Source of the DNA: a virus
IMG/VR virus record: IMGVR_UViG_3300043395_000560
Coordinates: 1 to 61,729 of that record
DNA: 61,729 nt
Strand: one strand, 5' to 3'
Shown here in pieces: positions 23,292 through 32,535 of this stretch. Position 1 is the first letter of the stretch, and each line of letters begins with the position of its first letter. The position numbers and the translations under genes were made by a program. The notes under the pieces are model-generated. The model was not told the DNA's origin, made no database searches, and saw nothing but the letters and a program-made list of their open reading frames with translations.

Positions 23292-26200
23292 GCAGGTAGA
23301 TATTTCTCCGATTTAGTGTTGGCTGCAACCTTACCTTTGCCCACCGACTTCTTACGTGCGCTCTGAATTCTTTCCATCATTGCGTACAGCTTGCGGGCGC
23401 CGGCATCTGTAGATCCGTTGCCAAGCTCTGACACAATACGGGCAGGAATCACAAACTCACCATCAGCAAGACGAGCAGGCTGGCGGTCGCCAATGACAGC
23501 AGGGATAGAATCAGATACTCCATCTCCAGGTCCTTTCAGTAATCTGCCGCCATCTGAGTAACCACCAAGGCTGGACAATCCGGTTAACCCACCGTATGCC
23601 ATCCTGACAGTCTCGCCAGCTTTCTTGGCTTGATCTAAGAACTTGTTTATTTCTACATCATCGATCTGGTTGTCGTTACCAAACCCTGCGGTATTGATCC
23701 AATAGTCAAACCCTGCCATGTCTGGCGCGCGGCCTAGCTTTTGCTCATACAGGTTGTACAACTGCTCTCTCGCTCTGTTGTTATCTATGCCAGCAGGATA
23801 CTTTGAGCTTTGACTACCGGGAATTGTGCCGTACAAGAACGGTGCTTTTGCGTTTAGCGCATCTGCCTCTGCTTGTGTCATGCGACTGCCCATCTGGTTT
23901 GGATCAAACCGACGATAGCCAGCATTTGCCATGTCAATTTCTTTTCTCAGACCGGCAGCAATTTGTTCCCTAACGGGTTCAATGCCACCAGCGCGCCCGA
24001 TCTGGCTCATCCAGTACTCGCGTCCGGGAATGTCCGTGTCACGGCCACCAATCTCTTTGTACAAATCTTCTAGCGCTTTACGTTGTGACAACTCGGGTTG
24101 CGCATTCTTGAGGAAGAAGTCTTTTTCCGCATTACTAATCTCATTGTCTGCGCCTATGGTGTTCATGTAATAGTCAAACCCTGCCTTATCAGGTACGCGT
24201 TTGAACGTATTCATATACAACTCAACCAAGTCTGCGCGCGCCCGCTCGTTTGGACCAGTCTGGAACTGTTTGATTAGCGCATTGTCTTCCGGCGAGTTGT
24301 CAAAATAGTTGTACTTGTACGCGTTAGGATCTTGAGATATAGGCGTAGGCGCTGGGGCAGGCGCCGGAGTAGGCGCCGGAGTAGGCGCTGGAGTTGGTGC
24401 AGGCGCCGGAGCTGGTGGAGGAACTTGTCCGCCTGGCGTTGGTGCAGGAACTTGCCCACCTGGTGTTGGCGTAGGAACTTGCCCGCCTGGCGTAGGCGTA
24501 GGCGTTTGGCCGCCGGGTGTCGGAGTAGTTGGCCGAGTTAACGGTGTCGTAAATGCTGGCGGCACATACGGCACATTAGGCATAGGATAACCATATTGCA
24601 TCGGGTTATACGTTGGTGCTCCCTCAATAGTTGCACGACCATACTCGTCATAAGCAACACGAGGAACAAGCGGCTTAGCCAAATTAGTGAAGAACTCCGG
24701 CGAGTACTGGAGTGTTCTTTCCAGCTCTGATGGCGTCAGGCGACTTGTTCTTGCGTAATACTCCAGTCCCGGCAGATCCACCTGCCGACCCAACACGCGC
24801 TCGTAAACATCAGCAACTTGGCTAGGCGTTGCTAACCCTTGTGCGCCAACATTAGGAGCCTGAGAAAAACTTCCCGTAGCCGGGTTAAAGTCAAATTTAA
24901 AATCTTTGAACGGCGACAGCGCCGCTGATTCGGCAGCTGTTGTAGTTTGCTGCGTACCTGAATAACCAAAAGGATCTGGGATTCCACCAGTTGTTGGCGC
25001 AGACTGCACGACAGATGAAGTCTTAGGCATTGGAGCGCCTGCTGCACTTTGTTGTGTGGCAGATGTTTGAGTTGTGGTTGCTTTGGGAGCAGAAGATGTT
25101 TGAGTTGTTGTTGTTTTAGGGGCAGCAGAACCAGCTGCTTGCGCCTGCGCATACTCTCCAATAGGAGCTACTGGCGCTACAGAAATACCTTTGCTTTGTA
25201 AGTAAGAGCGTAACTGTGGATCAGTATTGGCAATCTGCTGCAAAAATGGGGTTGCTTTAGCAAAGTCATATCCCGGCGCAGTTGGAACCAATTGAACAGT
25301 TTCTGTTGGGCTTATCCTAACTTCATGAGACCCCGTAATACCGGCAGCGGGTACATAAGAAGAACGTGGGCCTGATGCCACTATTGCATCTGCCGCCCTC
25401 ATGGTTTCCGCAGCAGCAGCAATTCTTGCGCCAGCATCCGGCACACCACTCCAATAACTTACTTGTGACGCAGTTGGCGCACCAAGTCCAGCTGCTTGAA
25501 ACGCAGCTGCTACACCGCCACTAGAAGACCCGCCAGAAGAATCTCCAGAAGAACCCCCAGCGGAACCACCAGAAGAACTAGCAGAAGGCCCCACGCTTGC
25601 GGCAGACGAAGGCCCTGCCACGCTTAAAGCGGGTGCGGCAGAACTGCTCCCATAACCAAAAGCATCCGGTATGCCGCCCGATGCAAATCTTTGCTCACCC
25701 GTGTACGGATCTATGTTTGCCTCACCCTGCGGACGAATGACATTTTCAGATATCGGACGCTGCGCTGCGGTTGCGTACGATGATGTCATCTGATTTGCCA
25801 TAGGGTATCTGGTGTTTGCCCCTATAGCGTTTTGACGTGACATCTGCTCAATTACGCCGCCCTCGGCCAACGCCATCAGCCCACCGCTTTTGGCATAGTA
25901 CTGCCCCGTTGGTTCAAAGCGCGCATTAGGGAAGTAATTGCGCTCAGCAGTACCCACCGCACCCATAGGCATGTCATACGCATACCGCGTAATTTCTATA
26001 GGCTTGCCCTTCTTTTCTTCCGGCGCCCTGCGATCTCCTTGCATGCCAGAAGATATTGATGAAGCAACGCTTGCCAAAGCATACGGATTTTCTTTTACAA
26101 AATTCCACATGCTTCCGGGAGTTTGAGTGACGCTCTTTAACCCTTCCAGCACAGCAGGCCCCCTGCTAGCTGTTTGCGCTATTGAAGGCGCTGCACCTGT

Positions 26201-26857
26201 TGTGCTGCCAATCAAATCACCTACTCGACTAAAGATGCCTGCTTTCTGCGCCTCAACCGGAATCATTGCCCCCGGAACGCCCTGCGTCATGCCCATGTAG
26301 TTCGGGGTTTCCGCAATCTTTGATTTCAATAAATCTAAATCTGGCGTAGTAGCCATCTTCGCCAAAGTCGCGCCGCCTTGAGTGGTCAGCGTACCTGGCC
26401 GTGCAGATGCCACTTGTTGGGCTATCTGTTCGGGCGTCATGCCGGAGCCTTTGATTACTCCAGACGCACTCAACGCATCGTCAGCCAAAGCGCCGCCAGC
26501 ACCAGCCAAAGCACCGCCAAGTTCAGCGCCGCCATAAGCCCCAAGGCCAGCCATAATGCCTTTACTTAGACTGCCCGTAGCAAGAGTTCCAATTGCGCCT
26601 ACCGTCAAGCCCGCTTGGGCTGCGGTCATTACCCCGAATCCTGCTGGGCCAAGAGCAAAACCAAGAATTGTGGGCAGCAAACTCGACAACACCCCCGCTT
26701 CCGGCAGACCAGTCTGCGGATTAATGGTCAGGCTGCCGCCGTGCGCCATAGCTAGCTGCTGGAGGCCGTTAACCTCACCCGGCGTCATGTGGACCAGTAC
26801 TTTGTCTTGACCCCTGCCAGCCTGCTGGAGATGATTGGCTAATGTGTGGAGGCTCAT
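23288..26857 (-). CDS. Large virion protein with DUF4214-type repeats (1189 aa)
   Basis: The N-terminal region is hydrophobic and Gly/Ala-rich ('LGFALGPAGFGVMTAAQAG'), followed by Ser/Gly and Thr/Pro low complexity and a 'PTPGGQ/PAPTPAP' linker at about 770-840. Four copies of a DUF4214-like unit of the type 'LYxxxxGRxPDxxGxxYW' lie near 682, 877, 930 and 1035. The C-terminus 'GDGVSDSIPAVIGDRQPARL' is typical of phage structural proteins. DUF4214 units occur on bacterial surface proteins; here they may form part of the tail or ejection apparatus. Confidence 0.7.
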   Translation of the reverse strand: MSLHTLANHLQQAGRGQDKVLVHMTPGEVNGLQQLAMAHGGSLTINPQTGLPEAGVLSSLLPTILGFALGPAGFGVMTAAQAGLTVGAIGTLATGSLSKGIMAGLGAYGGAELGGALAGAGGALADDALSASGVIKGSGMTPEQIAQQVASARPGTLTTQGGATLAKMATTPDLDLLKSKIAETPNYMGMTQGVPGAMIPVEAQKAGIFSRVGDLIGSTTGAAPSIAQTASRGPAVLEGLKSVTQTPGSMWNFVKENPYALASVASSISSGMQGDRRAPEEKKGKPIEITRYAYDMPMGAVGTAERNYFPNARFEPTGQYYAKSGGLMALAEGGVIEQMSRQNAIGANTRYPMANQMTSSYATAAQRPISENVIRPQGEANIDPYTGEQRFASGGIPDAFGYGSSSAAPALSVAGPSSAASVGPSASSSGGSAGGSSGDSSGGSSSGGVAAAFQAAGLGAPTASQVSYWSGVPDAGARIAAAAETMRAADAIVASGPRSSYVPAAGITGSHEVRISPTETVQLVPTAPGYDFAKATPFLQQIANTDPQLRSYLQSKGISVAPVAPIGEYAQAQAAGSAAPKTTTTQTSSAPKATTTQTSATQQSAAGAPMPKTSSVVQSAPTTGGIPDPFGYSGTQQTTTAAESAALSPFKDFKFDFNPATGSFSQAPNVGAQGLATPSQVADVYERVLGRQVDLPGLEYYARTSRLTPSELERTLQYSPEFFTNLAKPLVPRVAYDEYGRATIEGAPTYNPMQYGYPMPNVPYVPPAFTTPLTRPTTPTPGGQTPTPTPGGQVPTPTPGGQVPAPTPGGQVPPPAPAPAPTPAPTPAPTPAPAPAPTPISQDPNAYKYNYFDNSPEDNALIKQFQTGPNERARADLVELYMNTFKRVPDKAGFDYYMNTIGADNEISNAEKDFFLKNAQPELSQRKALEDLYKEIGGRDTDIPGREYWMSQIGRAGGIEPVREQIAAGLRKEIDMANAGYRRFDPNQMGSRMTQAEADALNAKAPFLYGTIPGSQSSKYPAGIDNNRAREQLYNLYEQKLGRAPDMAGFDYWINTAGFGNDNQIDDVEINKFLDQAKKAGETVRMAYGGLTGLSSLGGYSDGGRLLKGPGDGVSDSIPAVIGDRQPARLADGEFVIPARIVSELGNGSTDAGARKLYAMMERIQSARKKSVGKGKVAANTKSEKYLPA

Positions 26858-26925
26858 TGCTACCTCATCCTAGAAAATTTGTCAAAGTTTAACACTTCAT
26901 CTCACGCCGTCATAGCAAAGTTCCG

Positions 26926-27807
26926 TTATAACGCTGAAGTAAATGTTGCCGTTACAATAATAGATGGTGAAGTTGGATGTACTGGGCTAGTACCAGGAGG
27001 ATATGTTGCTGCTACTGTGTTCCCGGTAGTTGAAGCAAATAAAAGCTGGATGTAATCCCCTGCATTTACAGGCTGCACCAAGTTCCAAGAAATAATTGCC
27101 GTTCCCGGTCCGCTACCATGCTTAGCAGGAACAGTTGCAACTCCAGCGCTGTAAGGAATATCGACCCCATTAAGTCGGAACCATATCGTTACGTTATCCA
27201 AAGACGTATCAAACGTCAGCATTTGAATGCTGAACTGAATGTTGTAATACCCCGCAGTAGAAAAAACTATCTTGGTTTTGTCTGTAGCGTCTAGCGCCAC
27301 ACCGTTACTACTGGTTGTTGCAAGCAAAGCCAGAGGGGCTGCTACTGATGCCGACGCTAAAGTCTGCGCTTCAGTTACATAAACGCCTGCACTATGAGAT
27401 GCCTTGGTAGATCCGTACGCGCCGCGAGTAATTCCAGTAAACGTCGTAGCCGTCTTGCCAGTATAAGTAATAATTTCACTACCTATAATGATGCCGCCAC
27501 TTGATAAAACAAAATCCGCTGTTGAAGCAACAACAATATCTGCCGTAGAGGTATTGTTAATTCCTGTTGTTAAAGTAGTTACACCATCTTGATAGAACGC
27601 GCCGTTGGGCAATGCTAGGGTGTTTAACAGCCCTAAGCGCAGCTGGCTTCTTAATGTATCTATTTGGTTGAAGTACAACCGCAAAACGCTGTTTAGCTGA
27701 TCCTGATACTGACGCGAATAATCTGTCGGCGCCAACGGCAAAGCAGGAGACTTAACATTCGTAAGCTCTGTCTCTTCCGTTGTAACAACTTGTGTGTAGA
27801 TAGTCAT
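26926..27807 (-). CDS. Tail protein with C1q/TNF-like jelly-roll end (293 aa)
   Basis: The N-terminal 'SPALPLAPTDYSRQYQDQLN' and following coiled segment look like a virion-attachment part. The C-terminal ~110 residues ('KIVFSTAGYYNIQFSIQM', 'VTIWFRLNGVDIPYSAG', 'GDYIQLLFAS') have the strand pattern of C1q/TNF-like trimeric jelly-roll domains found in phage fibres. Probably a short fibre or appendage. Confidence 0.65.
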   Translation of the reverse strand: MTIYTQVVTTEETELTNVKSPALPLAPTDYSRQYQDQLNSVLRLYFNQIDTLRSQLRLGLLNTLALPNGAFYQDGVTTLTTGINNTSTADIVVASTADFVLSSGGIIIGSEIITYTGKTATTFTGITRGAYGSTKASHSAGVYVTEAQTLASASVAAPLALLATTSSNGVALDATDKTKIVFSTAGYYNIQFSIQMLTFDTSLDNVTIWFRLNGVDIPYSAGVATVPAKHGSGPGTAIISWNLVQPVNAGDYIQLLFASTTGNTVAATYPPGTSPVHPTSPSIIVTATFTSAL

Positions 27808-30209
27808 CTTCTACCGTCAGGACGCACGTCAATTCTTGGTACGCCTAGCTGCCATTGTGTACCAACGGTGTTGGAGCTGATCTTGAATGCCATCTGCCGC
27901 CCACGAATTCTGGTGTACACAATCTCCGTGAACTCTTGAACCGTGTAGTACTTCTGATTCGCATACGATTGCGCTGACTCAACTGTCGGCGTCGCACCCG
28001 AGCCATAAGCTGCGCCAGGGTTTTGCCTCGGACGCACGGTAAACGTAACCGCCGGCTTATCTGGCGCTGGCGTTGTGGAACCATCAAATGTGAGATCAGG
28101 AATAATGCGCCACACAAAACCAAAGTTATGACCATCGCCAATATCAAAGTCTGAAGATTGAATGTAAGCGTCAATCGCGTTCACATCTCCAGCAACGCCA
28201 ACATCATCAGTGCCATTCTCGTGGTAAACAATCGCGTTCTCGTATGTGGCCGCCATAGGATATTCGCGCAACGGTGAATCCAACCACGCACTCCGACCTA
28301 ACGTGCCGTAGTACCACACCTTATCCAAATAGTTGTAGATAACGTACTTATCAATAACCGTGGAATTTGCAGAGCAGTAGAACCACCAAATCTCGCTATA
28401 CCCTTCATTGCTGCCAGCAAAGAACTGAAAGCTTTGCTCCATGTTGATGTCATCAAAAACATATTGCCGCAAGGAACATGGTAATGTTTCCACTCGCCCG
28501 GTATAAACGTAGAACTTATCCGTTCCCATCCAGTACACAATATTGTTTGCCGCAGCCACAGCGTTGGGACCCGCAATAGAAATATTGTGCGAAAGAATGT
28601 TGAAGCTCCACACAAACGGCGGCCCAACGTATTGCATAGACCAGACTGACGCATCAGTAAGAACTAAAATTTCTTGACGCGTTTGTACTGCGGTAACAAT
28701 AAAAGAACCGCTACTTAGCTGGAAACTACCTGCCTGATTGGTAACTGCCGGCGTCCATACAGAATAATTCTCTTGGTCTGACCAACGGACCAACATGTTA
28801 TTTTGATCTACTGATCCGTAGTCGTTGCAACCAAAAGATATTACAAAACGTGACGAATCCGAAACCATCACCAGCGTGGAAACTGATGGACAGTTTGCGT
28901 CTGTTTCGTAGATACCAGGACTATATGGCGCCAACTGTGTAGCGTGTGTAGAGAGTGATGTTAAATCACCATTTACTGAATACTCAGGAATCCACATATA
29001 CAACCCGCCGTTACGCGGATTGATGATTAAGTAATCGCCATAGTTGGCATGGCTCCAAAGTCTAAGCTGTGTGTATGCCGTAAGATCAACGGTTTGCCCC
29101 CATCCTTGGAAGGTGTCGGCGTCATATACAGTAGCGTTGTTGCTATGAGATGCTGCTGATGTACCGTTAATACCGCGTGTGCATCCAGTAAAAGTAGTAG
29201 AGGTTTTGCCTGTATACGTAATTAGTTCTTCATCAACTAATAAAGAACCAGTGGCTGAAAATCCGTTGGTCGAGTCTACAGTGATCGTTGTAACAGCGGA
29301 ATTAATGCTGCCATCTAAATATGTAGTGGGGCTAATTTGATAGCCGCCCCAAGATCCCGCGCCCCATCCAGTTAAAGAAGCATATACGCCAGATCCAGCA
29401 TTTAATTCATATTCGGCTATGACTGTGCCGCCGCCAGTAACACTAGCATTTGCAGGTGATCCCGCATCAACAGTGTAAGTGTTTGCATCTACGTAGGTAA
29501 TTTCGTACCCGCCGTCTAAAGTTAATCCACCTACCGGACTCGCACCTGTAAAAAATACCGTATCACCTGTAATGGCGCCGTGATTTGTGTTTGTTACAGT
29601 TACGATTGACAATCCATTTGTTGTGGTAAATGGATCAATCAATCTTTGTTGGAATGGATACAACTCATACGCAACGTTGCCACCGCCAGTAGTAGTGTTG
29701 TTAGCCGCTGAAGTTACGGTAACAACAAAAGCATTTGCATTTGTGACCGATGCAACCACATGGCGAGTGTTTAATTCAGCTGCTGGGATTCCATCTACCG
29801 CAGATGAATTGGCAAAATAAACAATATCATCTGCTACTAGGTTGTGATTAGAGATGCTGACAACAACGTTTGATGACGTGTTGGTAACAGAAAAAATATT
29901 TGCGCTTGTGCCAGTTTCAACAAAAACGCGGAATGGAGTGATGTCATAATAAGCACCACCACTTTCGATGTAATACTTAGATGTGGTTCCGATGCCAAGT
30001 AAGTTATAGCCGCGAGTGGTTACCCAATTAATTAAACCTCTGGCAGTGCCATCATAAGTAGCTGCACTTATAGGCGCCCAACCACCAATCTTCTCAGGAT
30101 AACCGGAACGAAAACGAATTTTGTCGCACTCAAACCAACCGCCTTCGTTGGCCAGCGTCGTGCCTTCGCGATTGACGCCAGGCCTGAACTGTAGCTGCTG
30201 TAATGGCAT
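27804..30209 (-). CDS. Tail tube/nozzle-type structural protein (801 aa)
   Basis: Starts MPLQQLQFRPGVNREGT, with 'EGGWFECDKIRFRSGYPEK' right after, a start seen in a conserved podovirus tail protein (similar in role to P22 gp10 or T7 gp12). The body is beta-rich with repeated inserts of 'ITYTGKTSTTFTGCTRG' type that also occur in the 293-aa protein at 26926. The ATG overlaps the downstream gene by 4 nt at its end. Confidence 0.7.
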   Translation of the reverse strand: MPLQQLQFRPGVNREGTTLANEGGWFECDKIRFRSGYPEKIGGWAPISAATYDGTARGLINWVTTRGYNLLGIGTTSKYYIESGGAYYDITPFRVFVETGTSANIFSVTNTSSNVVVSISNHNLVADDIVYFANSSAVDGIPAAELNTRHVVASVTNANAFVVTVTSAANNTTTGGGNVAYELYPFQQRLIDPFTTTNGLSIVTVTNTNHGAITGDTVFFTGASPVGGLTLDGGYEITYVDANTYTVDAGSPANASVTGGGTVIAEYELNAGSGVYASLTGWGAGSWGGYQISPTTYLDGSINSAVTTITVDSTNGFSATGSLLVDEELITYTGKTSTTFTGCTRGINGTSAASHSNNATVYDADTFQGWGQTVDLTAYTQLRLWSHANYGDYLIINPRNGGLYMWIPEYSVNGDLTSLSTHATQLAPYSPGIYETDANCPSVSTLVMVSDSSRFVISFGCNDYGSVDQNNMLVRWSDQENYSVWTPAVTNQAGSFQLSSGSFIVTAVQTRQEILVLTDASVWSMQYVGPPFVWSFNILSHNISIAGPNAVAAANNIVYWMGTDKFYVYTGRVETLPCSLRQYVFDDINMEQSFQFFAGSNEGYSEIWWFYCSANSTVIDKYVIYNYLDKVWYYGTLGRSAWLDSPLREYPMAATYENAIVYHENGTDDVGVAGDVNAIDAYIQSSDFDIGDGHNFGFVWRIIPDLTFDGSTTPAPDKPAVTFTVRPRQNPGAAYGSGATPTVESAQSYANQKYYTVQEFTEIVYTRIRGRQMAFKISSNTVGTQWQLGVPRIDVRPDGRR

Positions 30210-30210
30210 C

Positions 30211-30684
30211 TTATTTCACCGTTTGTCTTACTGCGTCGTATTGGGCGTAGCACTGTTTGAGGGCGACGAGGAGTTCGTCGGCTTCTCTAGCGATCCTGAC
30301 AACCACTTCGCTATCCTCTCTGTAAAGCTCTCTGGCGGTACAGGAACTTTGTCCAACGCCGGCGGTACTGGACACGGCACTTGAATTGGTGGCGGGGCGA
30401 CTTTGCCGGTCGCGCAGGCTGTTAGTAAGAGCGGTATTCCTAGCAGCAATATCCCGAATCTCACGATCCTTCTCCTGTCTTAACTTGTCTGCGCCCATCT
30501 GAAGCTGTTGCTGTATCTCAACAGATTCTTCCATAGCCTTAGCGTACTGAGCATACTGCGCGGTCTTCTCTTTGTCCCACGCTTGCTGCACTTCTGCCAT
30601 GCCGGTTTCCTTACCCGTATGATATCCCCCTACTGCTGCCGCGCCAATGGCAAGCACAGCACCAAGTATCAGCCAAGGATTCAT
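30211..30684 (-). CDS. Rz: i-spanin (Rz-like) (157 aa)
   Basis: An N-terminal signal anchor, 'PWLILGAVLAIGAAAVGG' (about 3-20), then a periplasmic helical coiled coil with many Glu/Gln/Lys ('LRQEKDREIRDIAARN'), the Rz layout. It works with the nested Rz1 to fuse inner and outer membranes in the last step of lysis. It follows the endolysin with a 4-nt overlap. Proves a Gram-negative host. Confidence 0.85.
   Translation of the reverse strand: MNPWLILGAVLAIGAAAVGGYHTGKETGMAEVQQAWDKEKTAQYAQYAKAMEESVEIQQQLQMGADKLRQEKDREIRDIAARNTALTNSLRDRQSRPATNSSAVSSTAGVGQSSCTARELYREDSEVVVRIAREADELLVALKQCYAQYDAVRQTVK
30228..30464 (-). CDS. Rz1: o-spanin (Rz1-like lipoprotein), nested in Rz (78 aa)
   Basis: Lies entirely inside the Rz gene in another frame, the classic Rz/Rz1 arrangement. 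The start 'MRFGILLLGIPLLLTAC' is a lipoprotein signal with lipobox LTAC (Cys17), followed by a Pro-rich mature part ('PPPIQVPCPVPPALDKVPVP'). Confidence 0.85.
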   Translation of the reverse strand: MRFGILLLGIPLLLTACATGKVAPPPIQVPCPVPPALDKVPVPPESFTERIAKWLSGSLEKPTNSSSPSNSATPNTTQ

Positions 30685-31166
30685 TTCGGCTCCGCAAAAT
30701 ACAGCGCTATCTCATCATTCCTGCGCTTCACCAGTCCTGGCAAAATCTTGCCGCCAGCCTTAGTGAACTTTAGGAACTCTTGCTTCGCCCCTTCAAAGTC
30801 TCCACGGTTATGCTTCTGCCGCAGCGTAGACCGCTGGAGTGTGCCTAGCCCAACATTGAATGCAAAGCTGACCAACGCCCCCAAGCGATTTTCGTTAAGA
30901 TTGTCAGGGCAGTAACGAAGAACACCAGCGACAAAACGCTGTAGGTCTTTCTCAAGGATTTTATCCACTTCGTCTTTGCTAAATACACGGAAGTCCTCCG
31001 GCTTGAGCGCAAACTTGTCGCGCTGATCTATCGGCATCTTGCCCTGCTCAGGGTAGAGAACATGCCCTACCCCAATCGTCCACAACTTAGCCGGACATTT
31101 GTACGGCTTGTATCGGACGCCTTCATGATGACGAATCATCGGGATAACAGCGGCTGGCAGTTTCAT
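30681..31166 (-). CDS. Endolysin, T4-type lysozyme GH24 (161 aa)
   Basis: Hydrolyses peptidoglycan. The catalytic set is visible as Glu15 ('HHEGVRY'), Cys24 and Thr30, with the spacing of T4 Glu11-Asp20-Thr26; a Cys at the second position occurs in other phage lysozymes. 'WTIGVGH' and 'GALVSFAFNVG' are further GH24 hallmarks. There is no signal peptide or SAR segment, so it needs the holin next door. Confidence 0.9.
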   Translation of the reverse strand: MKLPAAVIPMIRHHEGVRYKPYKCPAKLWTIGVGHVLYPEQGKMPIDQRDKFALKPEDFRVFSKDEVDKILEKDLQRFVAGVLRYCPDNLNENRLGALVSFAFNVGLGTLQRSTLRQKHNRGDFEGAKQEFLKFTKAGGKILPGLVKRRNDEIALYFAEPK

Positions 31167-31678
31167 TTACCGGCCTTCGAGTTACCACGAGAACCAAACC
31201 ACATAGCGATAATCGTACCCAAGAGCGCCATCTCATCAGCGTCGAACACAATCTCCATAATCTGGATCAGCTCACCGATTGATGTCACCTTGTCGCCGTG
31301 CATAAATATCCACAGCATGGTCAGCAGATTGATCAGCACCAGCTCAAGCACGAAGATGAACGTGACAAACGGACGGGTAGCTGCGGTCATGTCCTTGACC
31401 CACTGAGAAGAAGATTCCAGTAGCTTCTCTTGATTGTTGTAGATCATGCCCATTTGAGCCATGTATTGCTGATGATCCTGCTCGTCGTTGCCGCGCACTT
31501 CCTCAGTTTTGTCTGCCGGAGAATAGCCGCGCTCGGTCAACGATAACTGCTGGCGCATCTGCATTTGCATGATGTCTAGCTCGTGCTTCTTATCAGCACG
31601 ATCTTGCAACATGTCAAACAATCTTGGGAAGAGAGCGACTATGTAGCCGCCGATGGTTGAGATAAGTGTCAGCATCAC
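31163..31678 (-). CDS. Holin-like protein, 3-TM type (171 aa)
   Basis: One hydrophobic segment at the N-terminus ('MLTLISTIGGYIVALFPRLF'), a charged coiled middle, and two at the C-terminus ('FVTFIFVLELVLINLLTMLW' and 'LLGTIIAMWFGS'). This matches the three-segment holins of gene-transfer-agent and podovirus type. The GSRGNSK-type basic end is typical. It is followed directly by the lysozyme with a 4-nt overlap. Confidence 0.75.
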   Translation of the reverse strand: MMLTLISTIGGYIVALFPRLFDMLQDRADKKHELDIMQMQMRQQLSLTERGYSPADKTEEVRGNDEQDHQQYMAQMGMIYNNQEKLLESSSQWVKDMTAATRPFVTFIFVLELVLINLLTMLWIFMHGDKVTSIGELIQIMEIVFDADEMALLGTIIAMWFGSRGNSKAGK

Positions 31679-31684
31679 CGCTCC

Positions 31685-31990
31685 TTATTGTCCGTACATC
31701 CGTTCAATCTGTATCTCTTTGCGTAGCTCTCGCATCTTCCTAACTTCATGCACCGCCGCCTGCGTTGCGTAATACATGTCGTAGTACATAAAAGCTAACA
31801 CCGGCATGATGATGAAAAACATCAACAGCACAGCCAGCACTACCACGATAAGTGACCAAGGTACGTCCTCTGAATTGCGCTTCTCGTTGTCAGCCAAAGG
31901 AGTGCCACCGCCCAAATTACTACGAAAATTACTGCTGAAACCCACACCGCTTTTGCCCTGAGTTCCGCTATTTTTCTTTTGCGTCGCCAT
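31685..31990 (-). CDS. Membrane protein of the lysis cassette (101 aa)
   Basis: A Gly/Ser/Asn-rich start, one strong transmembrane segment ('WSLIVVVLAVLLMFFIIMPV', about 45-64) and a charged helical tail. Its first 151 nt overlap the upstream gene in another frame. It may act as an antiholin or accessory pore protein; not recognised. Confidence 0.6.
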   Translation of the reverse strand: MATQKKNSGTQGKSGVGFSSNFRSNLGGGTPLADNEKRNSEDVPWSLIVVVLAVLLMFFIIMPVLAFMYYDMYYATQAAVHEVRKMRELRKEIQIERMYGQ

Positions 31991-32535
31991 CTTGCTATCT
32001 GAGCTAACCTCAGTTCCTCCGCGTGGGCTACCTCCTGTTCAGCGACTATGCGCTGCCACATCTCTTCAAACTTGCTCCACAGACTACCCAACTCCGGCGG
32101 GGCTTTGTACACCATCGTTTCTCGAATCTCTGCCAACATTGCATCTAGCCTTGTCGTAATCAGAATCCGTCTTAACGCCCGTCGCCCGATACTTTCGTTA
32201 CCCTTGTATACCTGCTTGGCTTCTAGCTCTTCCTTCTGCAACGCCTTGTGGATTGCATCATAAGCATCCATCAACGCACCTAACTGATTACCAATGTCGG
32301 TATACACATCAGCCGGATCAGCCTTGGCTATCTGCTGCACACGCTGTACTTCTGCGTGGTACTGCTGTCTCTGTGCTGGGGTCGGGTCTACGATCTTTTC
32401 GTACTGCTGCTTCAGATCATCAATAACGTCTTTTGCTTCCCCAGCTACGCTCTTAATTTCCTTGTATAACTCGCAGCCCTTTCTGACTGCCGCGACCGCA
32501 GCATTTGCAGCAGCTAGAAGGGTGAGCGGATCAAT
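31840..32535 (-). CDS. Coiled-coil membrane protein with probable AUU start (231 aa)
   Basis: A helical, basic protein with a transmembrane segment near the C-terminus ('VSAVIFVVIWAVALLWL'). The frame is open upstream of the first usual start (a GTG at 32340) as far as an ATT at 32535 that has GGAGG at 5-nt spacing and lies directly after the preceding TAA. The added 65 residues ('IDPLTLLAAANAAVAAVRKG') look like real coding sequence, so I choose ATT. Overlaps the next gene by 151 nt. Probably part of the lysis or membrane set. Confidence 0.6.
   Translation of the reverse strand: MDPLTLLAAANAAVAAVRKGCELYKEIKSVAGEAKDVIDDLKQQYEKIVDPTPAQRQQYHAEVQRVQQIAKADPADVYTDIGNQLGALMDAYDAIHKALQKEELEAKQVYKGNESIGRRALRRILITTRLDAMLAEIRETMVYKAPPELGSLWSKFEEMWQRIVAEQEVAHAEELRLAQIARWRRKRKIAELRAKAVWVSAVIFVVIWAVALLWLTTRSAIQRTYLGHLSW

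Noticed and set aside
24274-24541. Arg- and Gln-rich frames over the Pro-rich linker
   Set aside because: Shadows of the PTPAP repeat in the 1189-aa gene read in other frames.
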